Program-made: the position numbers and the translations under genes
Source of the DNA: Rhodococcus rhodnii
Lineage (GTDB): Bacteria; Actinomycetota; Actinomycetes; Mycobacteriales; Pseudonocardiaceae
Length of the DNA: 64,000 bases
Assembly (NCBI GenBank): GCA_000720375.1
Contig: JOAA01000008.1
Location: 1 to 64,000, forward strand
Direction of reading: 5' to 3'
In this document: positions 17,978-25,603 of the stretch, piece by piece
How the letters are laid out: every line of letters begins with the position of its first letter
Position numbering within the stretch: position 1 is the first letter of the stretch
The notes under the pieces: model-generated
The model's input: only the letters and a program-made list of their open reading frames with translations
Told to the model about the DNA's origin: nothing
Database searches by the model: none

Positions 17978-19200
17978 ACCGCCTGCTCCTGCGTAACTGG
18001 ACGATCCGTGGCCGGCTGACCGCGCTGTACGGCTCGCTGTTCTTCGCGGCGGGCGCGATCCTGCTCACGCTGACGTACCTGCTGGTCTGGCAGATCCTCA
18101 ACCGGTCGCAGATGGAGGTCCCCAACTCGGAGACGTTGCGCGTCACGCTGAGCCGCCTCGGGGTGCTGCCGAACGGCCAGAGCACTGCCGAATTCGCGCA
18201 GCTGGTCGACAGCATCCGGGTCGCGCAGGAACAACAACGCCAGGACATCCTCAACTCGCTGCTCACGCAGGGCGTCGTCACCCTGATCGGGGTCGGGCTG
18301 GTGGCCGCGGCGCTCGGCTGGCTGCTGGCCCGGCGTGCTTTGCAGCCGGTGCACAAGATCACCGAGACGGCCAAGCGGATCGCGGCCTCGGACGCCAGCC
18401 GTGGCCTGCAGGAACGCATCACGCACAGCGGTCCCCGGGACGAGGTGACCGAGCTGGCGCAGACCTTCAACACGATGCTGGAACGCCTGGACCGCTCGTT
18501 CGACGGGCAACAGCGGTTCATCGCGAACGCGTCCCACGAGATGCGCACACCGCTTGCGGTCAAGCGCGCCTTGATCGAGATCACCATCACCAGGGCGGGG
18601 ACCTCGAAGGACGCGGTTCAGATGGGCGAGTCGCTGCTGGAGATCAACGCCAGGCACGAGCGGCTCATCGACGGTCTGCTGACCCTGGCCGACAGCTCCA
18701 ACGAACCGGTCGAACGCAGTCCGCTCGACCTTGCCGACGTCACCGACCACGTGATCGACCAGCTCACACCGGCCGCGCGGGACGCGGGCGTGGACATCCG
18801 CCTCGCCGTGCTGCCGCCTGCGCCCGTGGTGGGCGACGCGGTGATGATCGAACGGCTGACCCAGAACCTGGTCGAGAACGCCATCCGGCACAACGTCCCG
18901 GACGGCTGGATCAGCGTGCGCACCGGCTCGCAGAACGGGTGGAGCACGGTCACCGTGAGCAATTCCGGGCCGGTCGTCCGGCCGTACGAGATCGACGTGC
19001 TGTTCCAGCCGTTCCGCCGGCTTGAGCGGGAACGCACCGCGGGCGAGCGTGGATTCGGGCTCGGGCTGTCGATCGCCCGCGCGATCAGCCGTGCGCACCA
19101 GGGTGACATCGAGGCGTTGCCACGCTCGGACGGCGGCCTGGACGTGACGCTCAGGCTGCCACGAGCCCTTTCGCCAGCAGATCAACCAGCGCGGCGATAG
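17974..19200 (+). CDS. Sensor histidine kinase
   Basis: A 408-residue membrane kinase with two transmembrane helices (about residues 15-40 and 95-118) enclosing a short external loop of some 55 residues, a HAMP domain, and the H-box NASHEMRTPLAVKRALIE with the phosphorylated His. The ATP-binding domain has NLVENAIRHN, FGLGLSIARAI and a late GG. The pair with the regulator upstream is genuine (4-base overlap). Its last 50 bases overlap the 3' end of the convergent TetR gene. The small sensor loop suggests it senses membrane or cell-wall state, perhaps through the lipoprotein operon. Confidence 0.92.
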   Translation: MNRLLLRNWTIRGRLTALYGSLFFAAGAILLTLTYLLVWQILNRSQMEVPNSETLRVTLSRLGVLPNGQSTAEFAQLVDSIRVAQEQQRQDILNSLLTQGVVTLIGVGLVAAALGWLLARRALQPVHKITETAKRIAASDASRGLQERITHSGPRDEVTELAQTFNTMLERLDRSFDGQQRFIANASHEMRTPLAVKRALIEITITRAGTSKDAVQMGESLLEINARHERLIDGLLTLADSSNEPVERSPLDLADVTDHVIDQLTPAARDAGVDIRLAVLPPAPVVGDAVMIERLTQNLVENAIRHNVPDGWISVRTGSQNGWSTVTVSNSGPVVRPYEIDVLFQPFRRLERERTAGERGFGLGLSIARAISRAHQGDIEALPRSDGGLDVTLRLPRALSPADQPARR

Positions 19201-19741
19201 TCCGGTCCGGTTCGACCTTCGCCGGTGGCTGGCCGAGCAGGATGTCGACGACCGGGTAGTAGGAGATGGCGGAAAACAGCAGCGCCGCGACGGCTTGCGT
19301 GTCGTGCGGGCGCAGACCGCCATCGGTAACGGCTTTGTCCAGCCAGGACCGCATCGCGTCGTGCAGCGCGCCGAGCATGTGGGTGGCGATCTTGTCGGCC
19401 AGCTCCGGGCGAGCGTCCAAGTCCCGCAACGTGATCCGGATCAGCTGCGCGTTCGCGTCCAGTGAGCCGATCAGCTGCTCGACGATGATCTTCAACGCGG
19501 CGACCGGATCCTTCGGCAGCGCGGACACCAACAGCACGCTGGTGCGCTCGAAATCCGCGATGTGCCAGTCGATCGCGGCGGCGAGCAGCTCTTGCTTGGA
19601 CCTGAAGTGCTTGTACAGCGCGCCCGAGCCGGGCGCCAGCCCGGCGGCCCGCTGGATGTCCGCAACGCTCGTGCCCGCGTAGCCCCGTTCCGCGAACAGC
19701 GGGATCGCCACGCGGACGATCCGTTCCTTGGCCGTCTCCAT
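19151..19741 (-). CDS. TetR-family regulator
   Basis: A 196-residue repressor with an N-terminal helix-turn-helix (IPLFAERGYAGTSVADIQRAAGLAPGSGALYKHFRSKQELLAAA in pieces) and a helical ligand-binding domain. Two starts are possible, GTG 19759 and ATG 19741. The ATG is chosen because TACTCT on the minus strand (19754-19749) is a -10 box seven bases before it, giving a leaderless mRNA; the GTG would lie upstream of that promoter. The -10 lies in a 24-bp palindrome, so autorepression is likely. Its 3' end overlaps the histidine kinase gene by 50 bases on the other strand. Confidence 0.88.
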   Translation of the reverse strand: METAKERIVRVAIPLFAERGYAGTSVADIQRAAGLAPGSGALYKHFRSKQELLAAAIDWHIADFERTSVLLVSALPKDPVAALKIIVEQLIGSLDANAQLIRITLRDLDARPELADKIATHMLGALHDAMRSWLDKAVTDGGLRPHDTQAVAALLFSAISYYPVVDILLGQPPAKVEPDRTIAALVDLLAKGLVAA

Positions 19742-19765
19742 AGGTGAGAGAGTACTCACTCACCT
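19742..19765. promoter_or_regulatory. TetR operator covering the TetR -10 element
   Basis: AGGTGAGAGAGT and ACTCACTCACCT form a 24-bp palindrome centred between 19753 and 19754, with 11 of 12 base pairs matching. The minus-strand -10 hexamer TACTCT lies inside it and the TetR ATG at 19741 immediately follows it. The GAGTACTC core is typical of TetR-family operators. A TTGCCG hexamer on the minus strand 17 bases upstream of the -10 may be the -35. Confidence 0.65.
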
Positions 19766-19802
19766 CACAACCGGCAAAGTTCTGTTGCATCGCGATCGAT
19801 TC

Positions 19803-19836
19803 CGATATATCGTTAGTGCATCGGGATAGATCCCGA
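19803..19836. promoter_or_regulatory. Two inverted repeats upstream of the PadR gene
   Basis: CGATATATCG (19803-19812) is a perfect palindrome, and TCGGGAT-AG-ATCCCGA (19821-19836) is an inverted repeat with 7-bp arms; their centres are about 21 bp apart. AT-rich ATAT-core palindromes resemble PadR operators. They lie just before the AAGGAGAG ribosome site of the PadR gene, so autoregulation is the simplest reading. Confidence 0.5.
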
Positions 19837-19859
19837 CTGACTCACTAAGGAGAGAAACC

Positions 19860-20429
19860 ATGCATCACCCACACGATTTCGAGATGCGACGGCACGGCGG
19901 CCGAGGCCGGCGAGGGCCGTTCCCACCTGGCTTCGAACGCGAATTCGGCCGGGGCTTCGGCCCACGGCGCGGGCGCGGCCGTGGCCATAGGCGTGGCCGC
20001 GGCGACGTACAGGCGGCCGTGCTGGCGTTGCTCGCTGAGCGCCCCATGCACGGCTACGAGATCATCCAGGAGATCAACGAGCGCAGCGGTGGCTTCTGGC
20101 GGCCGAGCCCTGGCTCGGTCTACCCGACCCTGCAGATGCTGGCCGACCGTGGCCTGCTCAGCCAGGAAGGCGGCACGGGCAGCAAGCGGCAGTACGCGCT
20201 GACCGAAGAAGGCCGCGCCCAGGCCGAGCAGCAGGAGACCCCGCCGTGGGAGCAGGCCACCGACGAGGTCGGCGAGCAGGAGGTCGAACTGCACACCGCA
20301 CTGCACCAGTTGGTCTCCGCGGTCGCGCAGGTGTCGGAAGCCGCGACCGAGACGCAGAAGGCCCGTGCGATCGAGACGTTGAACGAGACCAGGCGCGCGA
20401 TCTACGCGATCCTGGGCTCGAGCGAGTGA
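19860..20429 (+). CDS. PadR-family regulator with basic Gly/Arg-rich N-terminus
   Basis: A 189-residue regulator. Residues 1-45 are a His/Gly/Arg-rich tail (GGRGRRGPFPPGF, RRGRGRGHRRGRGD) that precedes a standard PadR winged helix: VLALLAERPMHGYEIIQEI, RPSPGSVYPTLQMLADRGL and the wing GGTGSKRQYALTEEG. A C-terminal coiled-coil helix (about 130-185) should mediate dimerisation. The ATG at 19860 has AAGGAGAG nine bases upstream. The basic tail may add non-specific DNA contacts or bind metal through its histidines; this is inference. It is divergent from the TetR gene. Confidence 0.85.
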   Translation: MHHPHDFEMRRHGGRGRRGPFPPGFEREFGRGFGPRRGRGRGHRRGRGDVQAAVLALLAERPMHGYEIIQEINERSGGFWRPSPGSVYPTLQMLADRGLLSQEGGTGSKRQYALTEEGRAQAEQQETPPWEQATDEVGEQEVELHTALHQLVSAVAQVSEAATETQKARAIETLNETRRAIYAILGSSE

Positions 20430-20434
20430 GCCCG

Positions 20435-21493
20435 CTAGCCCGCGGCCAGCATCAGCTCACCGATGAAGTCGCGGACTTCCGCGTCGGTGACGTCGTCGAA
20501 CTGCTCGGTGACCGTGATCTCGAAACTGCAGGTCATCGGGTTCGACGAGCGGCGAACCTGACCGAACACCCGCAGCCCGGTCTTCTCGGCCAACAGCTTG
20601 GCGTGCTCAAGCACCCGTTCGGGCTGGGCTGCGAGGTGGACGTGGAACAGCGGCGTCTGCGGCGGTTCCGGCACCACCTGCACGCCGGGGATGCCGCCTA
20701 GCATTCCGGCCAGAGTGCGTGCCCTGACCAGGAATTCGGGCATCCTCGGCAGGAGTTCGTCCAGGCCGCGCTCGCCTGCCAGTGCCATCGGCCATGCCGC
20801 CGCGGTGTTGCCGCCGAGCCGGTTGCGCCAGATCTTGGCGTGCTCGATGAACTCGGCGTCCCCGGCCAGCAGCGCGCCGGAGATCCCCATCAGTCCTTTG
20901 TAGAGGGATACGTACACGCTGTCGAACAGCGCCGCGATCTCCGCGTGCGACCGGCCGTAGTACGGCTGCGCCTCCCACAGCCTGGCGCCGTCCATATGGG
21001 ACGCGACACCGTGTTCCCGCGTCCAGTCGACCTGTGCGACCAGCTCCTCCCAGGCGGGTAGCCGGCCGCCGATGTCCCGCTGCGGCAACTCCAGCAGCAG
21101 CGCGGCAACCGGTTGCTTGATCGCTTCGAGATCGGCGACCGTGATCAGCGAGTGGTAGTCGCCGACCAGCAGGGCGGACAGGCCGTGCACGAGTTGGTAA
21201 CCCTTGTGCTCATGCACTTCCATGTGGCACTGCGGGTGGAACGCGATCATCTTGGTGTTCCGGCGGTCGGCATGGATGCGCATGGCGACCTGCTGGGCCA
21301 TCGTGCCGGTCGGGAACATCGCCGCGGCCGGCTTGCCGAGCAGGTCGGCGACCCGGCGCTCCAGCCGTGGCACGGCCTCGGTCCTGGATTCCTCTTCGTC
21401 GACCCGTGCGCGGACAAGATCGAGGACACGCGCCGGGCGGTGCTTGCGTGTAGTCACAAGGGACACGGAACGAAGGTCACCATCGATCGCCAT
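20435..21493 (-). CDS. Threonine aldolase-family PLP lyase
   Basis: A 352-residue fold-type I PLP enzyme of the beta-eliminating lyase group, closest in pattern to low-specificity L-threonine aldolase, which splits threonine to glycine and acetaldehyde. Motifs include the aldolase-type active site HMDGARLWEAQPYYG and SLYKGLMGISGALLAG, in which the Lys should bind PLP. The N-terminus is longer and the PTGTMAQQVA segment replaces the usual SGTMANQ. The gene is convergent with padR with only five bases between stops. Confidence 0.82.
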   Translation of the reverse strand: MAIDGDLRSVSLVTTRKHRPARVLDLVRARVDEEESRTEAVPRLERRVADLLGKPAAAMFPTGTMAQQVAMRIHADRRNTKMIAFHPQCHMEVHEHKGYQLVHGLSALLVGDYHSLITVADLEAIKQPVAALLLELPQRDIGGRLPAWEELVAQVDWTREHGVASHMDGARLWEAQPYYGRSHAEIAALFDSVYVSLYKGLMGISGALLAGDAEFIEHAKIWRNRLGGNTAAAWPMALAGERGLDELLPRMPEFLVRARTLAGMLGGIPGVQVVPEPPQTPLFHVHLAAQPERVLEHAKLLAEKTGLRVFGQVRRSSNPMTCSFEITVTEQFDDVTDAEVRDFIGELMLAAG

Positions 21494-21502
21494 GTGACGA
21501 CA

Positions 21503-22282
21503 CTACCCGTCGCTATGGACTAGACCACTTGGTTTACGACGGCTGCGCACGCGATAGCCGACCGGGAAGCTCACTCCGGTGACGCTCGCGATCGCCCTGC
21601 GGGCGACCGGTGCGGAGAATTCGATCCGCAGCACGGCTTCCAGGCTCGCGCGATCCTCGAAGCGCCACGTGGCCACGGCGTCCCGGCTGTCGAAACCCTC
21701 GTCGGCGAAGAACTGTTCGATCCTCGCCGGGTCGTACTTCGGCAGATCGGCGCGCAACCAGTCGCCGTACGGCGCGCTGCCGCCGTCAAGATCCACGATC
21801 ACCAGCACACCGCCCGGCCGCAGAACCCGGTCCGCCTCGGCCAATCCGGGTTCGCAGCCGGGCCCGAAAAAGTACGCCGTCCTGGCGTGAACGACATCGA
21901 CAGTGGCGTCCGGCAACGGAATCCGTTGCGCAGCGCCGACCATCACCTCAACCGACGATAGGTTGGCAACCCGTTGCCTGGCACGGCGAACCAAGGGCTG
22001 GTGCGGCTCGACACCGACAACCGACCGTGCGGTCTCGGCGAACCTCGGCAGGTGAAACCCGTCGCCACAGCCAAGATCGAGCACGTCAAGGCCCGTCCAA
22101 TCGCACCGTTCGGCCAGGACTCGCCAGATCTCACCGTCCACATCCTGCGCCCGGTTCTCCACCTCGTAGAGCTCCGGCCAGTGCCAGATATTCGGGCTCG
22201 GCACAACGTCATCAGGGCGAACGCCTGCCAGCAACACCTCCCGCGCGCGGGAAACGAGACCAGGAAGCCATGACCTTGACAC
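21503..22282 (-). CDS. Class I SAM-dependent methyltransferase
   Basis: A methyltransferase of about 245-259 residues. SAM motif I is LDVLDLGCGDGFHLPRFAET, with motif II around VVHARTAYFFGPG and motif III in RVLRPGGVLVIVDLDGG. The PSPNIWHWPELYEVEN segment near the N-terminus is typical of an actinobacterial ubiE-like subgroup of unknown substrate. The start is uncertain: GTG 22282 is used here, and GTG 22237 (VLLAGVRPDD) is a good alternative. The frame is open much further upstream, but that region is antisense to the glyoxalase-like gene. The gene is separated from the aldolase by nine bases. Confidence 0.8.
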   Translation of the reverse strand: MSRSWLPGLVSRAREVLLAGVRPDDVVPSPNIWHWPELYEVENRAQDVDGEIWRVLAERCDWTGLDVLDLGCGDGFHLPRFAETARSVVGVEPHQPLVRRARQRVANLSSVEVMVGAAQRIPLPDATVDVVHARTAYFFGPGCEPGLAEADRVLRPGGVLVIVDLDGGSAPYGDWLRADLPKYDPARIEQFFADEGFDSRDAVATWRFEDRASLEAVLRIEFSAPVARRAIASVTGVSFPVGYRVRSRRKPSGLVHSDG

Positions 22283-22366
22283 CAAAACAGCAAACCACAA
22301 CACATTGTTGAGGCGTATCGTCCGACGGTGGGCTTTGTTCGGCCCCTTTCCCCACCGGAGGTCGCC

Positions 22367-23191
22367 ATGCGATTCGGCACACCCTGTTGGATCGACCTCG
22401 CCACGACGGACCCGAAGGCCAGCAGGGACTTCTACGGCGGCCTCTTTGGCTGGCAATATCGGGCAAATCCGACAGGCGACTATCTCACCGCACTGGCCGA
22501 CGACGTTCCAGCGGCCGGTTTCTATCGAGTTCCGGATATGCCGGACGCGCCGGCGTGGACGCTTTACCTCGCCGTTTCGGACAGCCACCGAACCGCTGAC
22601 CGAATTGTCCGATTGGGCGGGCAGATTCTGATGCCGCCCCAGGAATTCGACGGCCAGGGCAGCCTCCTGGTCGCCGCCGACCCGACCGGCGCGACGATCG
22701 GCTTCTGGGAGCCCGCGGCGCCGTGGCCGTTCGCCACCGGCACCAAAGGCGAGTTCCGGTGGGCCGAGCTGAACACATGGGACGGTGACGCGGCCGACAA
22801 GTTCTTCGTCGACCTGTTCGGCTACCAACTCGAACAGATCGGCGACGGCGAAGACTTCGACTACACGACATGGACACTGCTCGGCGACAGCGAACCGGTC
22901 GCCGGGCGGATGCGCTTCGGCCCGGACTTCCCGGCGGCGACCAAACCGCACTGGATGATCTACTTCGAAGTCGGACCGATGCTGGGCACGGATGAGGCGA
23001 CCGTGCTGGCCGTGCGGCTTGGCGGACGTCTGCTGTCCGAACCCGCGGATTCCCCGTTCGGCCGGTTATCCGTGGTCGAGGATCCCGCTGGGGCCGTGTT
23101 CACGTTGATCGACTCGTCCAACCGGCAGACTCCCCACGCGCCCTCGGAAGAGGAACTCGGCGTGGGCAACGACGATCCGTACGACGACTAA
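22367..23191 (+). CDS. Two-domain VOC (glyoxalase/dioxygenase superfamily) protein
   Basis: A 274-residue protein made of two vicinal-oxygen-chelate modules: residues about 1-125 (FGTPCWIDLATTDPKASRDFYGGLFGW, ending DPTGATIGFWEP) and about 130-255 (FRWAELNTWDGDAADKFFVDLFGY, ending DPAGAVFTLID). This tandem architecture is common in actinomycete proteins annotated as glyoxalase or hydroxylase; metal ligands are partly missing in both halves, so activity is unclear. The ATG at 22367 has GGAGG five bases upstream. It is divergent from the methyltransferase gene and ends before a large palindrome. Confidence 0.87.
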   Translation: MRFGTPCWIDLATTDPKASRDFYGGLFGWQYRANPTGDYLTALADDVPAAGFYRVPDMPDAPAWTLYLAVSDSHRTADRIVRLGGQILMPPQEFDGQGSLLVAADPTGATIGFWEPAAPWPFATGTKGEFRWAELNTWDGDAADKFFVDLFGYQLEQIGDGEDFDYTTWTLLGDSEPVAGRMRFGPDFPAATKPHWMIYFEVGPMLGTDEATVLAVRLGGRLLSEPADSPFGRLSVVEDPAGAVFTLIDSSNRQTPHAPSEEELGVGNDDPYDD

Positions 23192-23196
23192 AACCC

Positions 23197-23240
23197 TCGT
23201 GAGTGTTTAGGCCGGTTAGAACCGGACTAAACACTCACGA
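23197..23240. terminator. 44-bp composite palindrome between convergent genes
   Basis: TCGTGAGTGTTTAG (23197-23210) pairs perfectly with CTAAACACTCACGA (23227-23240). Inside it, CCGGTT and AACCGG form a second stem around an AG loop, with one unpaired base on each side between the two stems. It can act as a two-way terminator between the VOC gene and cdsA. Its AT-rich GTGAGTGTTTAG arms are unlike a normal actinobacterial terminator and look like a repeat element. Confidence 0.7.
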
Positions 23241-23245
23241 ACGAC

Positions 23246-24127
23246 CTAGCTCGGCACAAAAAGTCGCAGCAGCAACCAGGACACCACTGCCGAGGGCAGC
23301 AGCGAGTCCATCCGATCCATCAGGCCGCCGTGCCCTGGCAGCAGGTTGCCCATGTCCTTGATGCCGAGGTCACGCTTGATCAGCGACTCCACCAAGTCGC
23401 CGAGCGTCGCGGTCATCACGATCGCGGCGCCGAACAGCGCGCCCTGCCACCACTGCGCGTCCAGCATCAGGCTCAACGACAGCCAACCGCCGACCACACC
23501 GGCGACCATCGATCCGGCGAAGCCTTCCCACGACTTCTTCGGACTGATCGTCGGCGCCATCGGGTGCTTGCCGAACAACACGCCCGCCGCGTAGCCCCCG
23601 GTGTCCGAGGCGACCACGGCGATCAGGAAACACAGCACCCGCGCGACACCGTCGTCCGGCACCACGAGCATCGCCGCGAACGAGGCGAACATCGGCACGT
23701 ACGCGGCCGTGAACACCGACGCCGAGATGTCCCGCAGGTAGTTCTCGGTGCCGCCGCGGAAGCGCCACAACAGGCACGCCAAGATCGTCACCACGAACGC
23801 CGACAGAACGCCGTTGCGCTCGAACGGCCACGCGAGCCACAGCATCGCCTGGCCGCCGATGAAGACCGGCCAGAACGCGACCTGGATTCCGGCACTGCGT
23901 TTGAGCGCACCGGACAGTTCGTATGTGGCGACGCCGACGGCGAGCGCCACAACGCCGATGAAGATCTCCTTGACGGTCACCAACGAGACGATGACCGCGG
24001 CGCCGAGCAGCAACCCGACCCCGATGGCGGCGGGAAGGTTACGGCCGGCCCGGGACTTCTTCGGCGTGTCGTCCCCGGCCGGCTCGCCCGTTTCGGTGCC
24101 GGCTGTGCTGCCCATCTCTGTAGTCAA
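23246..24127 (-). CDS. cdsA: Phosphatidate cytidylyltransferase
   Basis: Makes CDP-diacylglycerol from phosphatidate and CTP, the entry to phospholipid synthesis. The 293-residue protein has an Ala/Gly-rich soluble start, about eight membrane helices, and the family signature near the C-terminus, SLIKRDLGIKDMGNLLPGHGGLMDRMDSLLP (quoted in parts: KRDLGIKD, LPGHGG, DRMDS). It starts either at TTG 24127, which abuts the frr stop and has GAGG six bases upstream, or at ATG 24115. The conserved frr-cdsA pairing supports the assignment. Confidence 0.94.
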   Translation of the reverse strand: MTTEMGSTAGTETGEPAGDDTPKKSRAGRNLPAAIGVGLLLGAAVIVSLVTVKEIFIGVVALAVGVATYELSGALKRSAGIQVAFWPVFIGGQAMLWLAWPFERNGVLSAFVVTILACLLWRFRGGTENYLRDISASVFTAAYVPMFASFAAMLVVPDDGVARVLCFLIAVVASDTGGYAAGVLFGKHPMAPTISPKKSWEGFAGSMVAGVVGGWLSLSLMLDAQWWQGALFGAAIVMTATLGDLVESLIKRDLGIKDMGNLLPGHGGLMDRMDSLLPSAVVSWLLLRLFVPS

Positions 24128-24685
24128 CTAGACCTCGAGCAGCTCTGCCTCTTTGTGCTTCACCAGCTCGTCCACCTGCGCGACGTACCGGTCGGTGACG
24201 TTCTGCAGCTCCTTCTCGGCGCGTGCGACGTCATCCTCACCCGCTTCGCCGTCCTTGGCGATCCGGTGCAGTTCCTCGTTGGCCTTGCGCCGGACGTTGC
24301 GAATCGCCACCTTGGCGTCCTCGCCCTTGCCCTTGGCCTGCTTCACCATCTCGCGGCGCCGTTCCTCCGACAGCTGCGGGATGACGATGCGGATGATGGT
24401 GCCGTCGTTGCTTGGGTTCACGCCGAGGTCGGAATCCCTGATCGCCTTCTCGATCGCGCCGAGCTGGCTGACGTCGTAAGGCTTGATGACGGCCATCCGG
24501 GCCTCGGGGATGGTGATGCCGGCAAGCTGGTTCAACGGCGTGGGTGAACCGTAGTATTCGACGACGATGCGGGAGAACATGGTCGGGGTGGCCCGGCCGG
24601 TGCGCACCGACGCCAGGTCCTCCTTGGCGTGCGTCACCGCCTTTTCCATTTTCTCCTCGGCGTCGAGAAGTGTCTCGTCGATCAC
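24128..24685 (-). CDS. frr: Ribosome recycling factor
   Basis: Releases ribosomes from mRNA after termination, with EF-G. The 185-residue protein is standard: [22 protein letters not shown] at the start, [13 protein letters not shown], and a C-terminal helix ending in [15 protein letters not shown]. It is directly followed by cdsA and preceded by pyrH with a 71-base gap. Confidence 0.97.
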   Translation of the reverse strand: MIDETLLDAEEKMEKAVTHAKEDLASVRTGRATPTMFSRIVVEYYGSPTPLNQLAGITIPEARMAVIKPYDVSQLGAIEKAIRDSDLGVNPSNDGTIIRIVIPQLSEERRREMVKQAKGKGEDAKVAIRNVRRKANEELHRIAKDGEAGEDDVARAEKELQNVTDRYVAQVDELVKHKEAELLEV

Positions 24686-24756
24686 GGCTGCTCCTTGCTC
24701 GTGCCGTTCGTTGGACTGCGATTTACCAGCGAACCCGTCAGTACGGACATAACCGC

Positions 24757-25497
24757 CTAGACCGGAACCGTACTCGCGGGCGTGCTCACCAGCGTGCCGA
24801 TCCTCTCACCACGCACCGCCCGGGCGATGTTGCCCTCGGTCAGCAGGTTGAAAACCACGATCGGCATGTTGTTGTCCATGCAGAGACTGAACGCAGTCGT
24901 GTCGGCCACCCGCAGGTCACGCTCCAGCGCCTCGCGGTGCGTGATGTGGTCGAACATCTTCGCGTCGGGATTCGTGCGCGGGTCGGCGTCGTAGACACCG
25001 TCGACCGCCTTGGCCATCAGCACGACCTCACAGCCGATCTCCAGCGCGCGCTGGGCAGCCGTGGTGTCGGTGGAGAAGTACGGCATGCCGGTGCCGCCGC
25101 CGAAGATGACCACACGGCCCTTCTCCAGGTGCCGGATGGCGCGCCGCGGGATGTACGCCTCGGCGACCTGGCTCATCGTGATCGCGGTCTGCACCCGCGT
25201 CTCGACGCCCTCGGCCTGCTCGAGGAAGTCCTGCAGGGCAAGGCAGTTCATGACCGTGCCGAGCATCGCCATGTAGTCGGCGCGCGCCCGGTCCATGCCC
25301 CGCTGCTGCAGTTCAGCGCCCCGGAAGAAGTTCCCGCCGCCGATCACGATCGCCACCTGGGTGCCTGCCCTGACCACCTCGGCGATCTGCCGGGCCACCG
25401 TTTGCACGACATCGGGATCGACACCGACGGCACCACCGCCGAACATCTCACCACCGAGCTTGAGCAGCACTCTGCGGAACGGCTTCGGGTCGGTCAC
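24757..25497 (-). CDS. pyrH: UMP kinase
   Basis: Phosphorylates UMP to UDP in pyrimidine nucleotide synthesis. The 246-residue protein has [11 protein letters not shown] at the N-terminus, [22 protein letters not shown] and the late GTLV region of the bacterial hexameric kinase family. The GTG at 25497 has an ideal GGAGGA immediately upstream; the frame extends further upstream but without conservation. It sits in the universal tsf-pyrH-frr order. Confidence 0.96.
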   Translation of the reverse strand: MTDPKPFRRVLLKLGGEMFGGGAVGVDPDVVQTVARQIAEVVRAGTQVAIVIGGGNFFRGAELQQRGMDRARADYMAMLGTVMNCLALQDFLEQAEGVETRVQTAITMSQVAEAYIPRRAIRHLEKGRVVIFGGGTGMPYFSTDTTAAQRALEIGCEVVLMAKAVDGVYDADPRTNPDAKMFDHITHREALERDLRVADTTAFSLCMDNNMPIVVFNLLTEGNIARAVRGERIGTLVSTPASTVPV

Positions 25498-25524
25498 ATC
25501 TCCTCCTGCGGCCTTGCATGCGAC

Positions 25525-25566
25525 GGCGGGGCCGCGAGCGTCTCCAGACGCGCCCGCGACCCCGCC
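25525..25566 (-). terminator. Long interrupted hairpin upstream of pyrH
   Basis: The stem is built from GGCGGGG/CCCCGCC, CGCG/CGCG and GCGTCT/AGACGC with small mismatches and a two-base loop. It lies between tsf and pyrH and could end the rpsB-tsf transcript or attenuate pyrH. Confidence 0.6.
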
Positions 25567-25587
25567 CATGCTGTCATCGCTCGTTCT

Positions 25588-25603
25588 ACCCGAAACTTCG
25601 GGT
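25588..25603 (-). terminator. Hairpin at the tsf stop
   Basis: ACCCGAA and TTCGGGT are perfect 7-bp arms around an AC loop. The last base overlaps the tsf stop codon, so this hairpin forms immediately after translation ends. A longer hairpin follows about 20 bases downstream on the same transcript. Confidence 0.6.

Noticed and set aside
17755..19323. 522-codon minus-strand frame opposite the kinase gene
   Set aside because: The reverse strand has proper receiver, HAMP and kinase motifs; this frame only mirrors codon bias.
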